Below, piece after piece: positions 16,970 to 24,595 of a stretch of 64,000 bases of DNA (position 1 is the stretch's first letter; every line of letters begins with the position of its first letter). The notes below the pieces were generated by a model. That model was not told the DNA's origin and did no database searches. It was given only the letters and a program-made list of their open reading frames with translations. The stretch is taken from the NCBI GenBank assembly GCA_017531505.1, contig JAFXKX010000007.1, positions 45,419-109,418 on the forward strand. The letters are read 5' to 3'. The translations under genes and the position numbers were made by a program. Origin of the DNA: Clostridia bacterium (lineage in GTDB: Bacteria > Bacillota > Clostridia > Christensenellales > Christensenellaceae).

Positions 16970-17686
16970 ATGGTCAATCTCATTTTCCGTACTGTTATCG
17001 TATACAGTTTGCTGATCATCACGCTTCGCTGCATGGGGCAAAAACAAGCCGGACAATTGCAGGCACATGAAATGGTGGTCACTTTGCTGATTGCAGAAAT
17101 CGCTACCGTTCCTATCGACGACAACGATACTCCGTTGTTATTCGGTATCCTTCCTGCACTGATACTGGCATTGATGTGTTCCTTCATCAATTATCTGTGC
17201 CGCAAAAGCCTGCATATCCGCACCTATCTGTGCGGTACTCCCAGCGTACTGATCCATAATGGCGCTTTACAATATCAGGAGATCAACAGGATCGGCTATC
17301 CGCTCACCGATTTGATGGAGCAGCTGCGCATTGCCGGGCAAACAGATATCACCGCTATTCAATATGCCATCCTGGAAACCAACGGTCAGTTATCGGTATT
17401 ACCTTATGCCGATCAGGCACCGCTTACTCCTGCACAGGCTTCATTGGTCGTGACTGATGCAGCGTTTTATTCGGCAGTACTGATCGACGGGTGCTTTCAT
17501 AAATCCGGCCTTGCGCACCTGCATTTATCCGCAGATGCGCTGCAAAAGTTTATTTGTCGGTTCGGTTACTCTTCGCCCAAAGAGGTACTGATTATGACGA
17601 TTTCAGATACCGGCGATGTATTTTTGCAGGACCGTGCCGGCAATACACATACCGCCACCCTTTCCATGGAGCGTTCGCATGCTTAA
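16970..17686 (+). CDS. DUF421 (YetF-like) membrane protein
   Basis: The 238-residue protein has three hydrophobic helices (about 3-22, 32-52, 57-76) followed by the DUF421 cytoplasmic domain: YLCGTPSVLIHNGALQYQEI and the LMEQLRIAGQTDITAIQYAILETNG region match the family (G-x-P-x-x-L-I-x-x-G; E-LR-xG--D-----A--E--G-LSV). Some DUF421 proteins in Bacillus are made in the forespore and affect spore resistance. An AAGGAGG site precedes the ATG and a SigG-like promoter is adjacent. It overlaps the DUF4363 gene by eight bases. Confidence 0.88.
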   Translation: MVNLIFRTVIVYSLLIITLRCMGQKQAGQLQAHEMVVTLLIAEIATVPIDDNDTPLLFGILPALILALMCSFINYLCRKSLHIRTYLCGTPSVLIHNGALQYQEINRIGYPLTDLMEQLRIAGQTDITAIQYAILETNGQLSVLPYADQAPLTPAQASLVVTDAAFYSAVLIDGCFHKSGLAHLHLSADALQKFICRFGYSSPKEVLIMTISDTGDVFLQDRAGNTHTATLSMERSHA

Positions 17687-18032
17687 ACGATTTCTGATTT
17701 TTCTTTTATGCATCGCATTGTTTACCGGCTGTATATTTCATGACTGTTATGTCCAACATACCTTCCGCACTCTGAATGACCTGTTGGATCGATTGGAAAA
17801 CGGAGAAAACAAATTCTCTGTACTCTATGATGCCTGGGTTCATCATCAGCCGGTCCTCAAGCTGTTTATGAAACAAGGACATTTGGAAGAGATTTCTCTG
17901 CTGATGCACAGTCTCTCTGTACAAATCGCCATACAAGATTCTGCCGCCGCTGCCGAAACCATCTCCTTGCTGCGATATCATCTGCAGAAGCTTCCTCGCT
18001 CCAGTACACTTACGCTGCACAATCTTTTATAA
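17679..18032 (+). CDS. DUF4363-like membrane-anchored protein
   Basis: This 117-residue protein has one N-terminal hydrophobic helix (MLKRFLIFLLCIALFTGC, residues 1-18), which could be a lipobox (FTGC) or a membrane anchor, and a helical rest with LLDRLENGENKFSVLYDAW and LLRYHLQKLP. It resembles DUF4363 proteins that neighbour DUF421 genes in Clostridia. The start was placed at the ATG overlapping the DUF421 end; a longer frame from 17616 lacks a site. Function unknown, probably spore-related by context. Confidence 0.75.
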   Translation: MLKRFLIFLLCIALFTGCIFHDCYVQHTFRTLNDLLDRLENGENKFSVLYDAWVHHQPVLKLFMKQGHLEEISLLMHSLSVQIAIQDSAAAAETISLLRYHLQKLPRSSTLTLHNLL

Positions 18033-18035
18033 AGA

Positions 18036-18059
18036 AAAACGCTGCAAATGCAGCGTTTT
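18036..18059. terminator. Bidirectional terminator
   Basis: AAAACGCTGCA (18036-18046) and its complement (18049-18059) form an 11-bp stem between the DUF4363 gene and the converging acyl-CoA synthetase gene, with A- and T-rich flanks. Confidence 0.8.
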
Positions 18060-18061
18060 CT

Positions 18062-20347
18062 TTACAGACGATTACGGATGATCTTACCACTGGTCGTCTT
18101 GGGCAGTTCATCTTTGAATACAACGATACGGGGATACTTATACGGTGCCGTCCGTTTCTTAACATAATCCTGAATTTCCTTTTTCAGCGATTCGCTGGGC
18201 TGTGTATCGCGGGTCAATACGATACTTGCCTTGACAACCTGACCGCGAATGGGATCGGGTGCAGGGGAAACACCGCATTCCAATACATACGGCAATTCCA
18301 TAATAACGCTTTCGATCTCAAAGGGCCCGATACGATAACCGGAGGACTTGATAACGTCATCTACACGGCCGACATACCAAAAATATCCATCTTCATCACG
18401 CCATGCGGTATCTCCGGTGTGATAGTATCCGTCATGCCAGCTTTCACGTGTTTTCTCTTCTTCATGATAATATCCGCAGAACAATCCGCACGGAGTCTTA
18501 TCAGCAGTCTTGATTACGATTTCACCTACCTCACCGATCTCTGCACTGTCACCCTCTCTGGTGATCAGATCTACATCATACAGCGGTACCGGCTTACCCA
18601 TAGAACCGATCTTGGGTTTCATACCTACAAGATTGCCCACAACGATGGTTGTCTCAGACTGACCAAAGCCTTCCATCAAAGACAATCCCGTCGCCTTCTT
18701 GAACTGGTGGAATACCTCAGGGTTCAGTGCTTCACCTGCAATGGTTGCATGCTCGATAGAGCTCAGGTCGTACTTGGTCAGATCTTCCTTGATCATGAAG
18801 CGATACATCGTAGGCGGTGCGCAGAACGTCGTAATATGATATTTTGCAAACATGGGCAGGATCTCATGTGCATCAAAGCGGTCGAAATCGTATACAAATA
18901 CAGCCGCTTCACACAACCATTGGCCATACAGTTTACCCCAAAGCGCTTTTGCCCAGCCTGTATCCGAAATGGTCAGATGCAGCCCTTCGGGATTGACGCA
19001 ATGCCAATATTTTGCCGTAATAAAATGTCCCAGCGGATATTTGAAAGAATGGGCTGCGATCTTGGGATACCCGGTTGTACCGGAGGTAAAGAACATCAGC
19101 ATGGTATCCTCACCCTGCGGGCAATCATCGCCCTGCGGTCTCTCAAACCGGCTGCTGTACATCTGATATTCTTCATCAAAATCATGCCAGCCTTCACGCT
19201 TGCCACCTATCAGGATCTTATGCCGGATCAGATCGCCGCACTCTGCCGCAGCCATATCTACCTGTTCTGCAGTATTGCCGTCTGCCGTGCACAAAATCGC
19301 ACTGACGCCGGCTGCCGCAAAACGGTAAGAGAAGTCTTTCTGCTGCAGCTGATTGGTCGCAGGAATGGCGATTGCCCCCAGTTTATGCAGGCCCAATAGC
19401 GCAAACCAGAACTGATAGTGTCGCTTGAGTACCAACATAACGCGATCGCCCTTCTTGATGCCCAGCGACTTAAAGTAGTTTGCTGCACGGGAAGAGTTCT
19501 TGCTGATATCCGAGAAGGTAAACCGACGCTCAGTCTTATTTACATCCAGATGCAGCATTGCCAGTTTGTCCGGCTTGGTCTCTGCCAGTACATCTACGAT
19601 ATCATAGGCAAAGTTAAAGGAATCTTCGTTTTTGAAATCGATCGCCTGCAGCGCACCATCCTGCTCGTGCGGGATAATAAAATTTTCATAAATACGGGAC
19701 TGATTCTCAGCCTGTGCGACAGGCGCATCCAAATATTGTGCAGGCTCACTCTGTGTTTCACCATCGGGGCTCAATACGATCGCATAGAACAAGCAATCTT
19801 TGCCGTCCATCGCGATCATACCGTGAGGCGTGCTGCTGTCGTAATAAATGCTGTCTCCCTCTTCGAGGATCTCGATGTGTTCGCCTACCTGTACTTTCAG
19901 TCTGCCCTCAATTACGATATCACATTCCTGACCATAGTGCGTGGTCAGCTGAATATCGCTGTACTGAGCCGCCTCACTATACTCTGCGCGAACATACAGC
20001 GGGTTTGCTATTCTGTTCTTAAAACGTGCAGCCAGGTTATAGTATGTAAGGCCATGGGCCTGTTCGATATGCTGACCTTCTCCCTTACGGGTGACCATAT
20101 AAGTACTGAGTTTAGGGCTGGCACCTTCGATAATATCTGTAACGTCTACACCCAAAGCCAGTGCACAGCGATACAAAAATGCAAAGTTCAGGTCTTCCTT
20201 ACCCTGTTCACAGCGAATATACGTTTCTACAGAGATACCTGTCTTTTCCGCCATCTGCGCGGGGGTAAACTCTGCGATTTCGCGAAGCGTACGAATACGT
20301 CCCGCCATTTCCTGCAGCTTAAATTCCAAGCCTGTAATTTGTGACAT
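18062..20347 (-). CDS. HTH-cupin-acyl-CoA synthetase fusion protein (ACSM-like)
   Basis: The 761-residue protein joins three modules. Residues ~14-72 are an XRE helix-turn-helix (TPAQMAEKTGISVETYIRCEQG). Residues ~110-190 are a cupin like those of PuuR-type regulators (GQECDIVIEGRLKV, EEGDSIYYDSSTPHGM). Residues ~225-761 are an adenylate-forming acyl-CoA synthetase with FTSGTTGYPK, the APPTMYRF and GFGQSET motifs, GYYHTGDTAW, GRVDDVIKSSGYRI and the C-terminal PKTTSGKI lysine. The ligase part reads like medium-chain ACSM enzymes (butyrate, isobutyrate and similar acids). The start follows GGAGG and the mRNA begins with a T-box. The protein could both activate an acid and bind DNA, in the manner of BirA; this is inference. 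Confidence 0.92.
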   Translation of the reverse strand: MSQITGLEFKLQEMAGRIRTLREIAEFTPAQMAEKTGISVETYIRCEQGKEDLNFAFLYRCALALGVDVTDIIEGASPKLSTYMVTRKGEGQHIEQAHGLTYYNLAARFKNRIANPLYVRAEYSEAAQYSDIQLTTHYGQECDIVIEGRLKVQVGEHIEILEEGDSIYYDSSTPHGMIAMDGKDCLFYAIVLSPDGETQSEPAQYLDAPVAQAENQSRIYENFIIPHEQDGALQAIDFKNEDSFNFAYDIVDVLAETKPDKLAMLHLDVNKTERRFTFSDISKNSSRAANYFKSLGIKKGDRVMLVLKRHYQFWFALLGLHKLGAIAIPATNQLQQKDFSYRFAAAGVSAILCTADGNTAEQVDMAAAECGDLIRHKILIGGKREGWHDFDEEYQMYSSRFERPQGDDCPQGEDTMLMFFTSGTTGYPKIAAHSFKYPLGHFITAKYWHCVNPEGLHLTISDTGWAKALWGKLYGQWLCEAAVFVYDFDRFDAHEILPMFAKYHITTFCAPPTMYRFMIKEDLTKYDLSSIEHATIAGEALNPEVFHQFKKATGLSLMEGFGQSETTIVVGNLVGMKPKIGSMGKPVPLYDVDLITREGDSAEIGEVGEIVIKTADKTPCGLFCGYYHEEEKTRESWHDGYYHTGDTAWRDEDGYFWYVGRVDDVIKSSGYRIGPFEIESVIMELPYVLECGVSPAPDPIRGQVVKASIVLTRDTQPSESLKKEIQDYVKKRTAPYKYPRIVVFKDELPKTTSGKIIRNRL

Positions 20348-20374
20348 CTTGTGTCATCCTCCTTTTTACGGGAC

Positions 20375-20642
20375 AAAAAAACCGTCCCAAAGAATTTCTT
20401 TGAGACGGAAAAATCCGCGGTACCACTCAAATTGCATGAAAGTCATGCCACCTCAAGGGTTCTGACAAGCCCATCGCCTTTACGCAGCTTCACGGGAGGC
20501 TCTACTAACCACAATACGTAGTGTTCTGCACTCCGGCTCGGAAGTGACAGATCATTGGTTTCCTCCATCGTCTGCTTACACCAACCGCCGACTCTCTATG
20601 CATCTTGGAATCCGATCTTCTTCGTCATCGCCTTATGAAATT
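20375..20642 (-). promoter_or_regulatory. T-box riboswitch leader controlling the HTH-cupin-acyl-CoA synthetase gene
   Basis: On the minus strand the leader has all T-box landmarks: Stem I beginning GGCGATGACGAAGAAGA, the AGAGAG distal-loop motif (20592-20597) followed by TCGGCGGTTGGTG, the T-box bulge sequence AGTGGTACCGCG (20416-20427), and a 13-bp terminator (20382-20408) followed by seven Ts (20375-20381). Aligning the ...ACTTCCGAGC segment to the B. subtilis glyQS leader (GGC followed by AUUCUUGAGC) puts the specifier at 20546-20548, reading GUC, a valine codon. UGGU in the bulge would pair with ACCA ends, i.e. an A discriminator, which tRNA-Val normally has. T-box call strong, specifier moderate. 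Confidence 0.93.
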
Positions 20643-20648
20643 ATTGCA

Positions 20649-20677
20649 ATTTTATCACGCAGTCACACGCTTGTCAA
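20649..20677 (-). promoter_or_regulatory. SigA promoter of the T-box transcript
   Basis: TTGACA (20672-20677), a 17-base spacer and TAAAAT (20649-20654) on the minus strand; transcription would start near 20642, just before T-box Stem I. Confidence 0.8.
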
Positions 20678-20736
20678 TGCGTTTTCTGTATAGTTTTCCG
20701 TATTTTTTGTATAATGTACATTTTTTCAAACTTCTC

Positions 20737-20765
20737 TTTGCATCTATAAAAAAAAGCCTTATAAT
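20737..20765 (+). promoter_or_regulatory. SigA promoter of nagA
   Basis: TTTGCA (20737-20742), a 17-base spacer and TATAAT (20760-20765), 31 bases upstream of the nagA ATG. Confidence 0.75.
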
Positions 20766-20796
20766 AGGATTGTAGATTTCAAATTTGGAGGATATT

Positions 20797-21927
20797 ATGC
20801 CTATTATTAAAAACGCCCGTATTTTCAATGGCGAAAATTTTATTCCGCTGACTGCAGTCCGCTATGAAGACGGCATCATTCAGGAATTATATGCAGAATG
20901 CGACTGCCCCGATGCAATTGACGCAGAAGGCGCGATTCTTGCCCCCGGTCTGGTAGACCTGCATATTCACGGTAGTTTTGGTACCGATGTACTGAATCCC
21001 GGCGGCACACAGTATATTGCAGACCGTTTCCCCTCTGTCGGCACTACTTCTTATTGTCCCACCAATGCTACCGATACCTTTGAACACATCAATGCATTTC
21101 TGGGTGAAGTAAAAGAAGCAATGCAGCGCGACACCGGAGCGCGTGTACTCGGTGCTCATATCGAAGGGCCTTTCTTTGCATTGAACAACCGCGGTGCTCA
21201 TGCGATTCCTCTGCTTCAGGATCCCACATCCGAGAACTATCACATCATGGCAGGCGATTACGAGGACGTCATCGTCCGTGTATCTTTGGCGCCTGAAAAA
21301 CCCGGCGGCATGGAACTCATTACCGAACTGACCAGCAAAGGCGTTGTTGTTTCCGCAGCACATACCGACTCTATGGCAGCCGAAATGGAAGAAGCGCTGG
21401 CAAAAGGCGTTACCATCTCTACCCATACCTTCAACGGCTTCTATCCTGTGCATCACCGTCAGGAAAACAGCATTGGCGTTGTACTGACAGATGACCGTAT
21501 CATTTGCGAATTCATCCCTGATCTGCAGCATATCAACAAATACGCTGCACGTTTGATCATGCGTGCCAAAGGCTTTGAAAAGACCTTTATCTGCTCTGAC
21601 GCACTGGAGCCCGCACAAATGGGTGACGGTGAATATCAGTTGGCAGGCAGCAAAGTTATCGTGAAGGACTCTGTCGCAAGATTGGAAGACGGCAGATTGG
21701 CCGGTTCCACCATCTGCATGCTGCAGGGTGTCCGTAATCTGGTCAACATCATGGGTATCCCGCTGGATAAAGCATTGCGTATGGCAACTTATAACCCTGC
21801 CAATGCTATCGGCGACTTATCCATCGGCCGCATCCAGCCCGGCAAAAAGGCAGACTTTATCCTGCTGACCGATGACCTGCAGCTCAAAAAGACCTTTATC
21901 CGCGGAAAACTGGAATACGAGGCATAA
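20797..21927 (+). CDS. nagA: N-acetylglucosamine-6-phosphate deacetylase
   Basis: NagA removes the acetyl group from GlcNAc-6-P in amino-sugar catabolism and wall recycling. The 376-residue protein has the amidohydrolase metal motif LVDLHIHGSFG, the glutamate ligand in GAHIEGPFF, histidines in VSAAHTDS and STHTFNGFYPVHHR, and the catalytic aspartate in FICSDALEP. The ATG at 20797 is preferred over a TTG four codons upstream because GGAGG sits five bases before it. It is monocistronic; no nagB is adjacent. Confidence 0.94.
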   Translation: MPIIKNARIFNGENFIPLTAVRYEDGIIQELYAECDCPDAIDAEGAILAPGLVDLHIHGSFGTDVLNPGGTQYIADRFPSVGTTSYCPTNATDTFEHINAFLGEVKEAMQRDTGARVLGAHIEGPFFALNNRGAHAIPLLQDPTSENYHIMAGDYEDVIVRVSLAPEKPGGMELITELTSKGVVVSAAHTDSMAAEMEEALAKGVTISTHTFNGFYPVHHRQENSIGVVLTDDRIICEFIPDLQHINKYAARLIMRAKGFEKTFICSDALEPAQMGDGEYQLAGSKVIVKDSVARLEDGRLAGSTICMLQGVRNLVNIMGIPLDKALRMATYNPANAIGDLSIGRIQPGKKADFILLTDDLQLKKTFIRGKLEYEA

Positions 21928-21944
21928 CCACAAACCATCGCACC

Positions 21945-21978
21945 AAAAAAGCCGACTGCTATGCAGTCGGCTTTTTTT
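21945..21978. terminator. Bidirectional terminator after nagA
   Basis: A 15-bp stem (21945-21959 with 21963-21977, core GCCGACTGC) with a three-base loop and long A and T flanks. It also ends the converging GNAT transcript. Confidence 0.9.
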
Positions 21979-22435
21979 ATTGGCCCCGGTCCGTCCTTTT
22001 ATGGTACACTCTTGCGGTGCTTCCGCTGTTCTCCCCAGCCTCACCTATATATGTCCAACCGTATTTTTCATAGAGATTTGTATGATCTGTCAGTAAATAC
22101 AGGTCTTCTTCTCCCAAGGCCGCCATATCCCGGCAAATCTCTGCCAATACTTCTCCGGCCAGCCCTTTACCGCGATGCCCGGGCGCAGTAAATACCGCAC
22201 AGACATTGGGACGGAATCGTTCTTCTTTGTGGAAATCATTTTCTATGACCCCTGCACCGGACACGATATTCCCTTCACGATCCAGCATCACATACCATTG
22301 CGGTACGGCATCTTTTCCTTCAATACACTGCCGGATACTTTGTACATACACCTCCAACGGTATCTGCCATGCAGCATGAAACCACCCTGCAGCTTTTTCC
22401 GCGAGATCCGGTCTGTTTCTTAACTTATAAATCAT
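21977..22435 (-). CDS. GNAT-family N-acetyltransferase
   Basis: The 152-residue protein contains the acetyl-CoA binding motif APGHRGKGLAGEVL and ends with LLTDHTNLYEKYGWTYIGE, standard for GNAT enzymes. The start MIYKLRNRP at 22435 is chosen because it is the conserved-looking beginning and overlaps the preceding stop; an ATG three codons earlier is an alternative, and a much longer frame runs into the TIGR03915 gene. Substrate unknown. It is the last gene of the minus-strand repressor-polymerase cassette. Confidence 0.8.
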   Translation of the reverse strand: MIYKLRNRPDLAEKAAGWFHAAWQIPLEVYVQSIRQCIEGKDAVPQWYVMLDREGNIVSGAGVIENDFHKEERFRPNVCAVFTAPGHRGKGLAGEVLAEICRDMAALGEEDLYLLTDHTNLYEKYGWTYIGEAGENSGSTARVYHKRTDRGQ

Positions 22436-23318
22436 ACAGTCCATTGCCTGAAATACTGTCTCCTTCTGTAATGTGCGACCGGTTCTCTGTCTGCAAAAGT
22501 TTTCCATAACGTTTCTGCTGTATTGCCCGCTTTTGTAGTGCACCATTGCCCGGCGGCATTTTTTGTACCACTGTCTGAAACTCTGTCATATTGTCCCGAT
22601 AACGCAGCGGCATATGTGTACGCTGGCATCGCGGATTATACCGTTCTTTGATCGCAATCGTATCATAAAACTGCCGCCACAAAGATTGCAGACACTGCTC
22701 TTCTGCGCTGATATCCGGCACTTCCATGGCTGCGGCATCGCGGATCTCACTGCGTTGTCCATAGTGCAGCAGCACCTGCCGATGTGTTCTATCATAAATA
22801 AAGAACGCTTCTGCATTATAGCGATCACAAAAGTGCCGCGCCAAAACAGGCAGCACCTGATTCTTTGGCGTGATCACGCTTCCCAATACACCTTCATATT
22901 CCGTAAAGCGCACAAATCCCGTCAGCAGTTCCGCTTCTCTGCGCAAATGTGTCAATGCATTGGCCAACGGCAGCACCGCAGGATGCGACAGCATCCGCAG
23001 GATCCCGCTGCCCTGTGCAAAAGCCGCTCTCGCAAATCGCAGCAGAGTGATCTCCTTTTGCGGCAGGCAAGTCAAAAACCCTCTCTGCAGCATGGCATAT
23101 GCTTGTTTACCTGCCTTATCCCGCAGCCCGCAGGCAACACGTCTTGCTTTCTCTTTCTCGGTTAAAATCTGCTTTCCCGCAAACAACTGAAGCTGACCGC
23201 CATTTTGATCTATAATATCCAATGGTATCTCTTTCTTTACGTAGCTTGCAAAAATACAACACAACAGGCCATCAAATGTGCCGTCATAATAATATACTAT
23301 ATCTGTCCGGTCAAGCAT
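22425..23318 (-). CDS. TIGR03915-type putative DNA metabolism protein (DUF4130)
   Basis: The 297-residue protein begins with YYYDGTFDGLLCCIFASY and has FLTCLPQKEITLLRF, LREEAELLTGFVRF-like and PKNQVLPVLARHFCDRYNAEAFFIYDRTHR segments characteristic of TIGR03915/DUF4130 proteins. This family is nearly always paired with TIGR03916 radical SAM proteins and is thought to act in DNA repair or modification; no activity is established to my knowledge. It overlaps the TIGR03916 gene by 22 bases. Confidence 0.88.
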   Translation of the reverse strand: MLDRTDIVYYYDGTFDGLLCCIFASYVKKEIPLDIIDQNGGQLQLFAGKQILTEKEKARRVACGLRDKAGKQAYAMLQRGFLTCLPQKEITLLRFARAAFAQGSGILRMLSHPAVLPLANALTHLRREAELLTGFVRFTEYEGVLGSVITPKNQVLPVLARHFCDRYNAEAFFIYDRTHRQVLLHYGQRSEIRDAAAMEVPDISAEEQCLQSLWRQFYDTIAIKERYNPRCQRTHMPLRYRDNMTEFQTVVQKMPPGNGALQKRAIQQKRYGKLLQTENRSHITEGDSISGNGLYDL

Positions 23319-24595
23319 TGGTATGTATCCTCCGCGGTTGGTGCAAATAAACTCATCTGCTGCGCACCCAGCGAAAAAGCCTGTCCTTTCCCTTCATTTT
23401 GCAGCAACCCGCGCAGGGCCATCCGTGGGTCACATCCCACCCCCTGCATCATCCTGCCCTTGCAGGTCAAAAAGTATTGTGCACGTTTGAGCACGATACG
23501 CATCTTCTTCAGGTCTTCAAAATCCAGTTGTCCTGCGCGGCGTGCCGTCACAATCTTACGCGCACCATTTACGCCGATCCCCGGAACCCGCAGCAGCATT
23601 TCATAAGAAGCCCGATTCACTTCTACCGGAAACTGATCGATATGCCGCAGTGCCCAGTTGCATTTGGGATCCAGATATGGATCAAAATAAGGATTGTGTT
23701 CGTCCAGTATCTCTTCTGCCGAAAAACCGTAAAACCGCAGCAGCCAATCCGCCTGATATAACCGGTGTTCTCTGAGCAGCGGTGGTTTTGTATCCACCGC
23801 AGGTAAATCGCTGTGCTGCACTACCGGCACATATGCCGAAAAAAACACCCGCTTCAGCGAATATTTTTGATACAGGGCAGATGTCAGCCGCAGTATCTGA
23901 TAGTCGCTCTCCGGCGTTGCTCCGATGATCATCTGGGTACTTTGCCCTGCAGGGCTGAATTTGGGAGTATGTTTGTAGCGTACCAATTCGTGCTTGCTCT
24001 GCACGATCCCATCGCGGATCTGACCCATCGGCAGCAGAATGGCGCTGCGCTGTTTATCAGGTGCCAGTTTTTGCAAACTCTGTTCGGAAGGCAATTCTAT
24101 ATTGACGCTCATACGGTCTGCCATCATCCCGATCTGTCGGATGAGTATCGGATCCGCTCCGGGAATGGCCTTTGCATGAATATACCCGCGAAACCCATAC
24201 TCTTCCCGCAATATCCGCAAAGTGCGAAGCATCAATTCACAGGTATGATCCGGCGACTTTACTACCGCCGAACTTAAAAACAACCCTTCAATATAGTTTC
24301 TCCGATAAAACGCCATCGTCAGATCTGCCAATTCGCGCGGCGTAAATATCGCCCGCGGCACATCATTGCTGCGGCGATTGATGCAATATTTACAATCATA
24401 TACGCATACATTGCTCATCAATACTTTGAGCAGCGAAATACACCGTCCATCCGCCGCAAAACTGTGGCAGCAGCCAATAGAAGCCGCATTCCCCAGTTGT
24501 CCGCGTTTCCCCCGACGATCTGCACCGCTGGAAGTACACGCCACATCGTATTTTGCAGCATCCGCCAATATCGTCAGTTTTTCGTAAATATCCAT
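23297..24595 (-). CDS. TIGR03916-type radical SAM putative DNA repair/modification protein
   Basis: This 432-residue protein has the radical SAM cluster motif CVYDCKYC (C-x3-C-x2-C) near residue 66, an upstream CCHSFAADGRC cysteine set, and a C-terminal helix-hairpin-helix region LRVPGIGVNGARKIV that suggests DNA contact. It is translationally coupled at both ends: its start shares one base with the DinB stop, and its end overlaps the TIGR03915 gene. The role is inferred from partners; in this cassette it is under the S24-type repressor. Confidence 0.88.
   Translation of the reverse strand: MDIYEKLTILADAAKYDVACTSSGADRRGKRGQLGNAASIGCCHSFAADGRCISLLKVLMSNVCVYDCKYCINRRSNDVPRAIFTPRELADLTMAFYRRNYIEGLFLSSAVVKSPDHTCELMLRTLRILREEYGFRGYIHAKAIPGADPILIRQIGMMADRMSVNIELPSEQSLQKLAPDKQRSAILLPMGQIRDGIVQSKHELVRYKHTPKFSPAGQSTQMIIGATPESDYQILRLTSALYQKYSLKRVFFSAYVPVVQHSDLPAVDTKPPLLREHRLYQADWLLRFYGFSAEEILDEHNPYFDPYLDPKCNWALRHIDQFPVEVNRASYEMLLRVPGIGVNGARKIVTARRAGQLDFEDLKKMRIVLKRAQYFLTCKGRMMQGVGCDPRMALRGLLQNEGKGQAFSLGAQQMSLFAPTAEDTYQCLTGQI

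Noticed and set aside
20397..20640. Riboswitch of another class upstream of the acyl-CoA synthetase
   Set aside because: The AGAGAG, TGGTACCGCG and terminator elements are specific to T-boxes.
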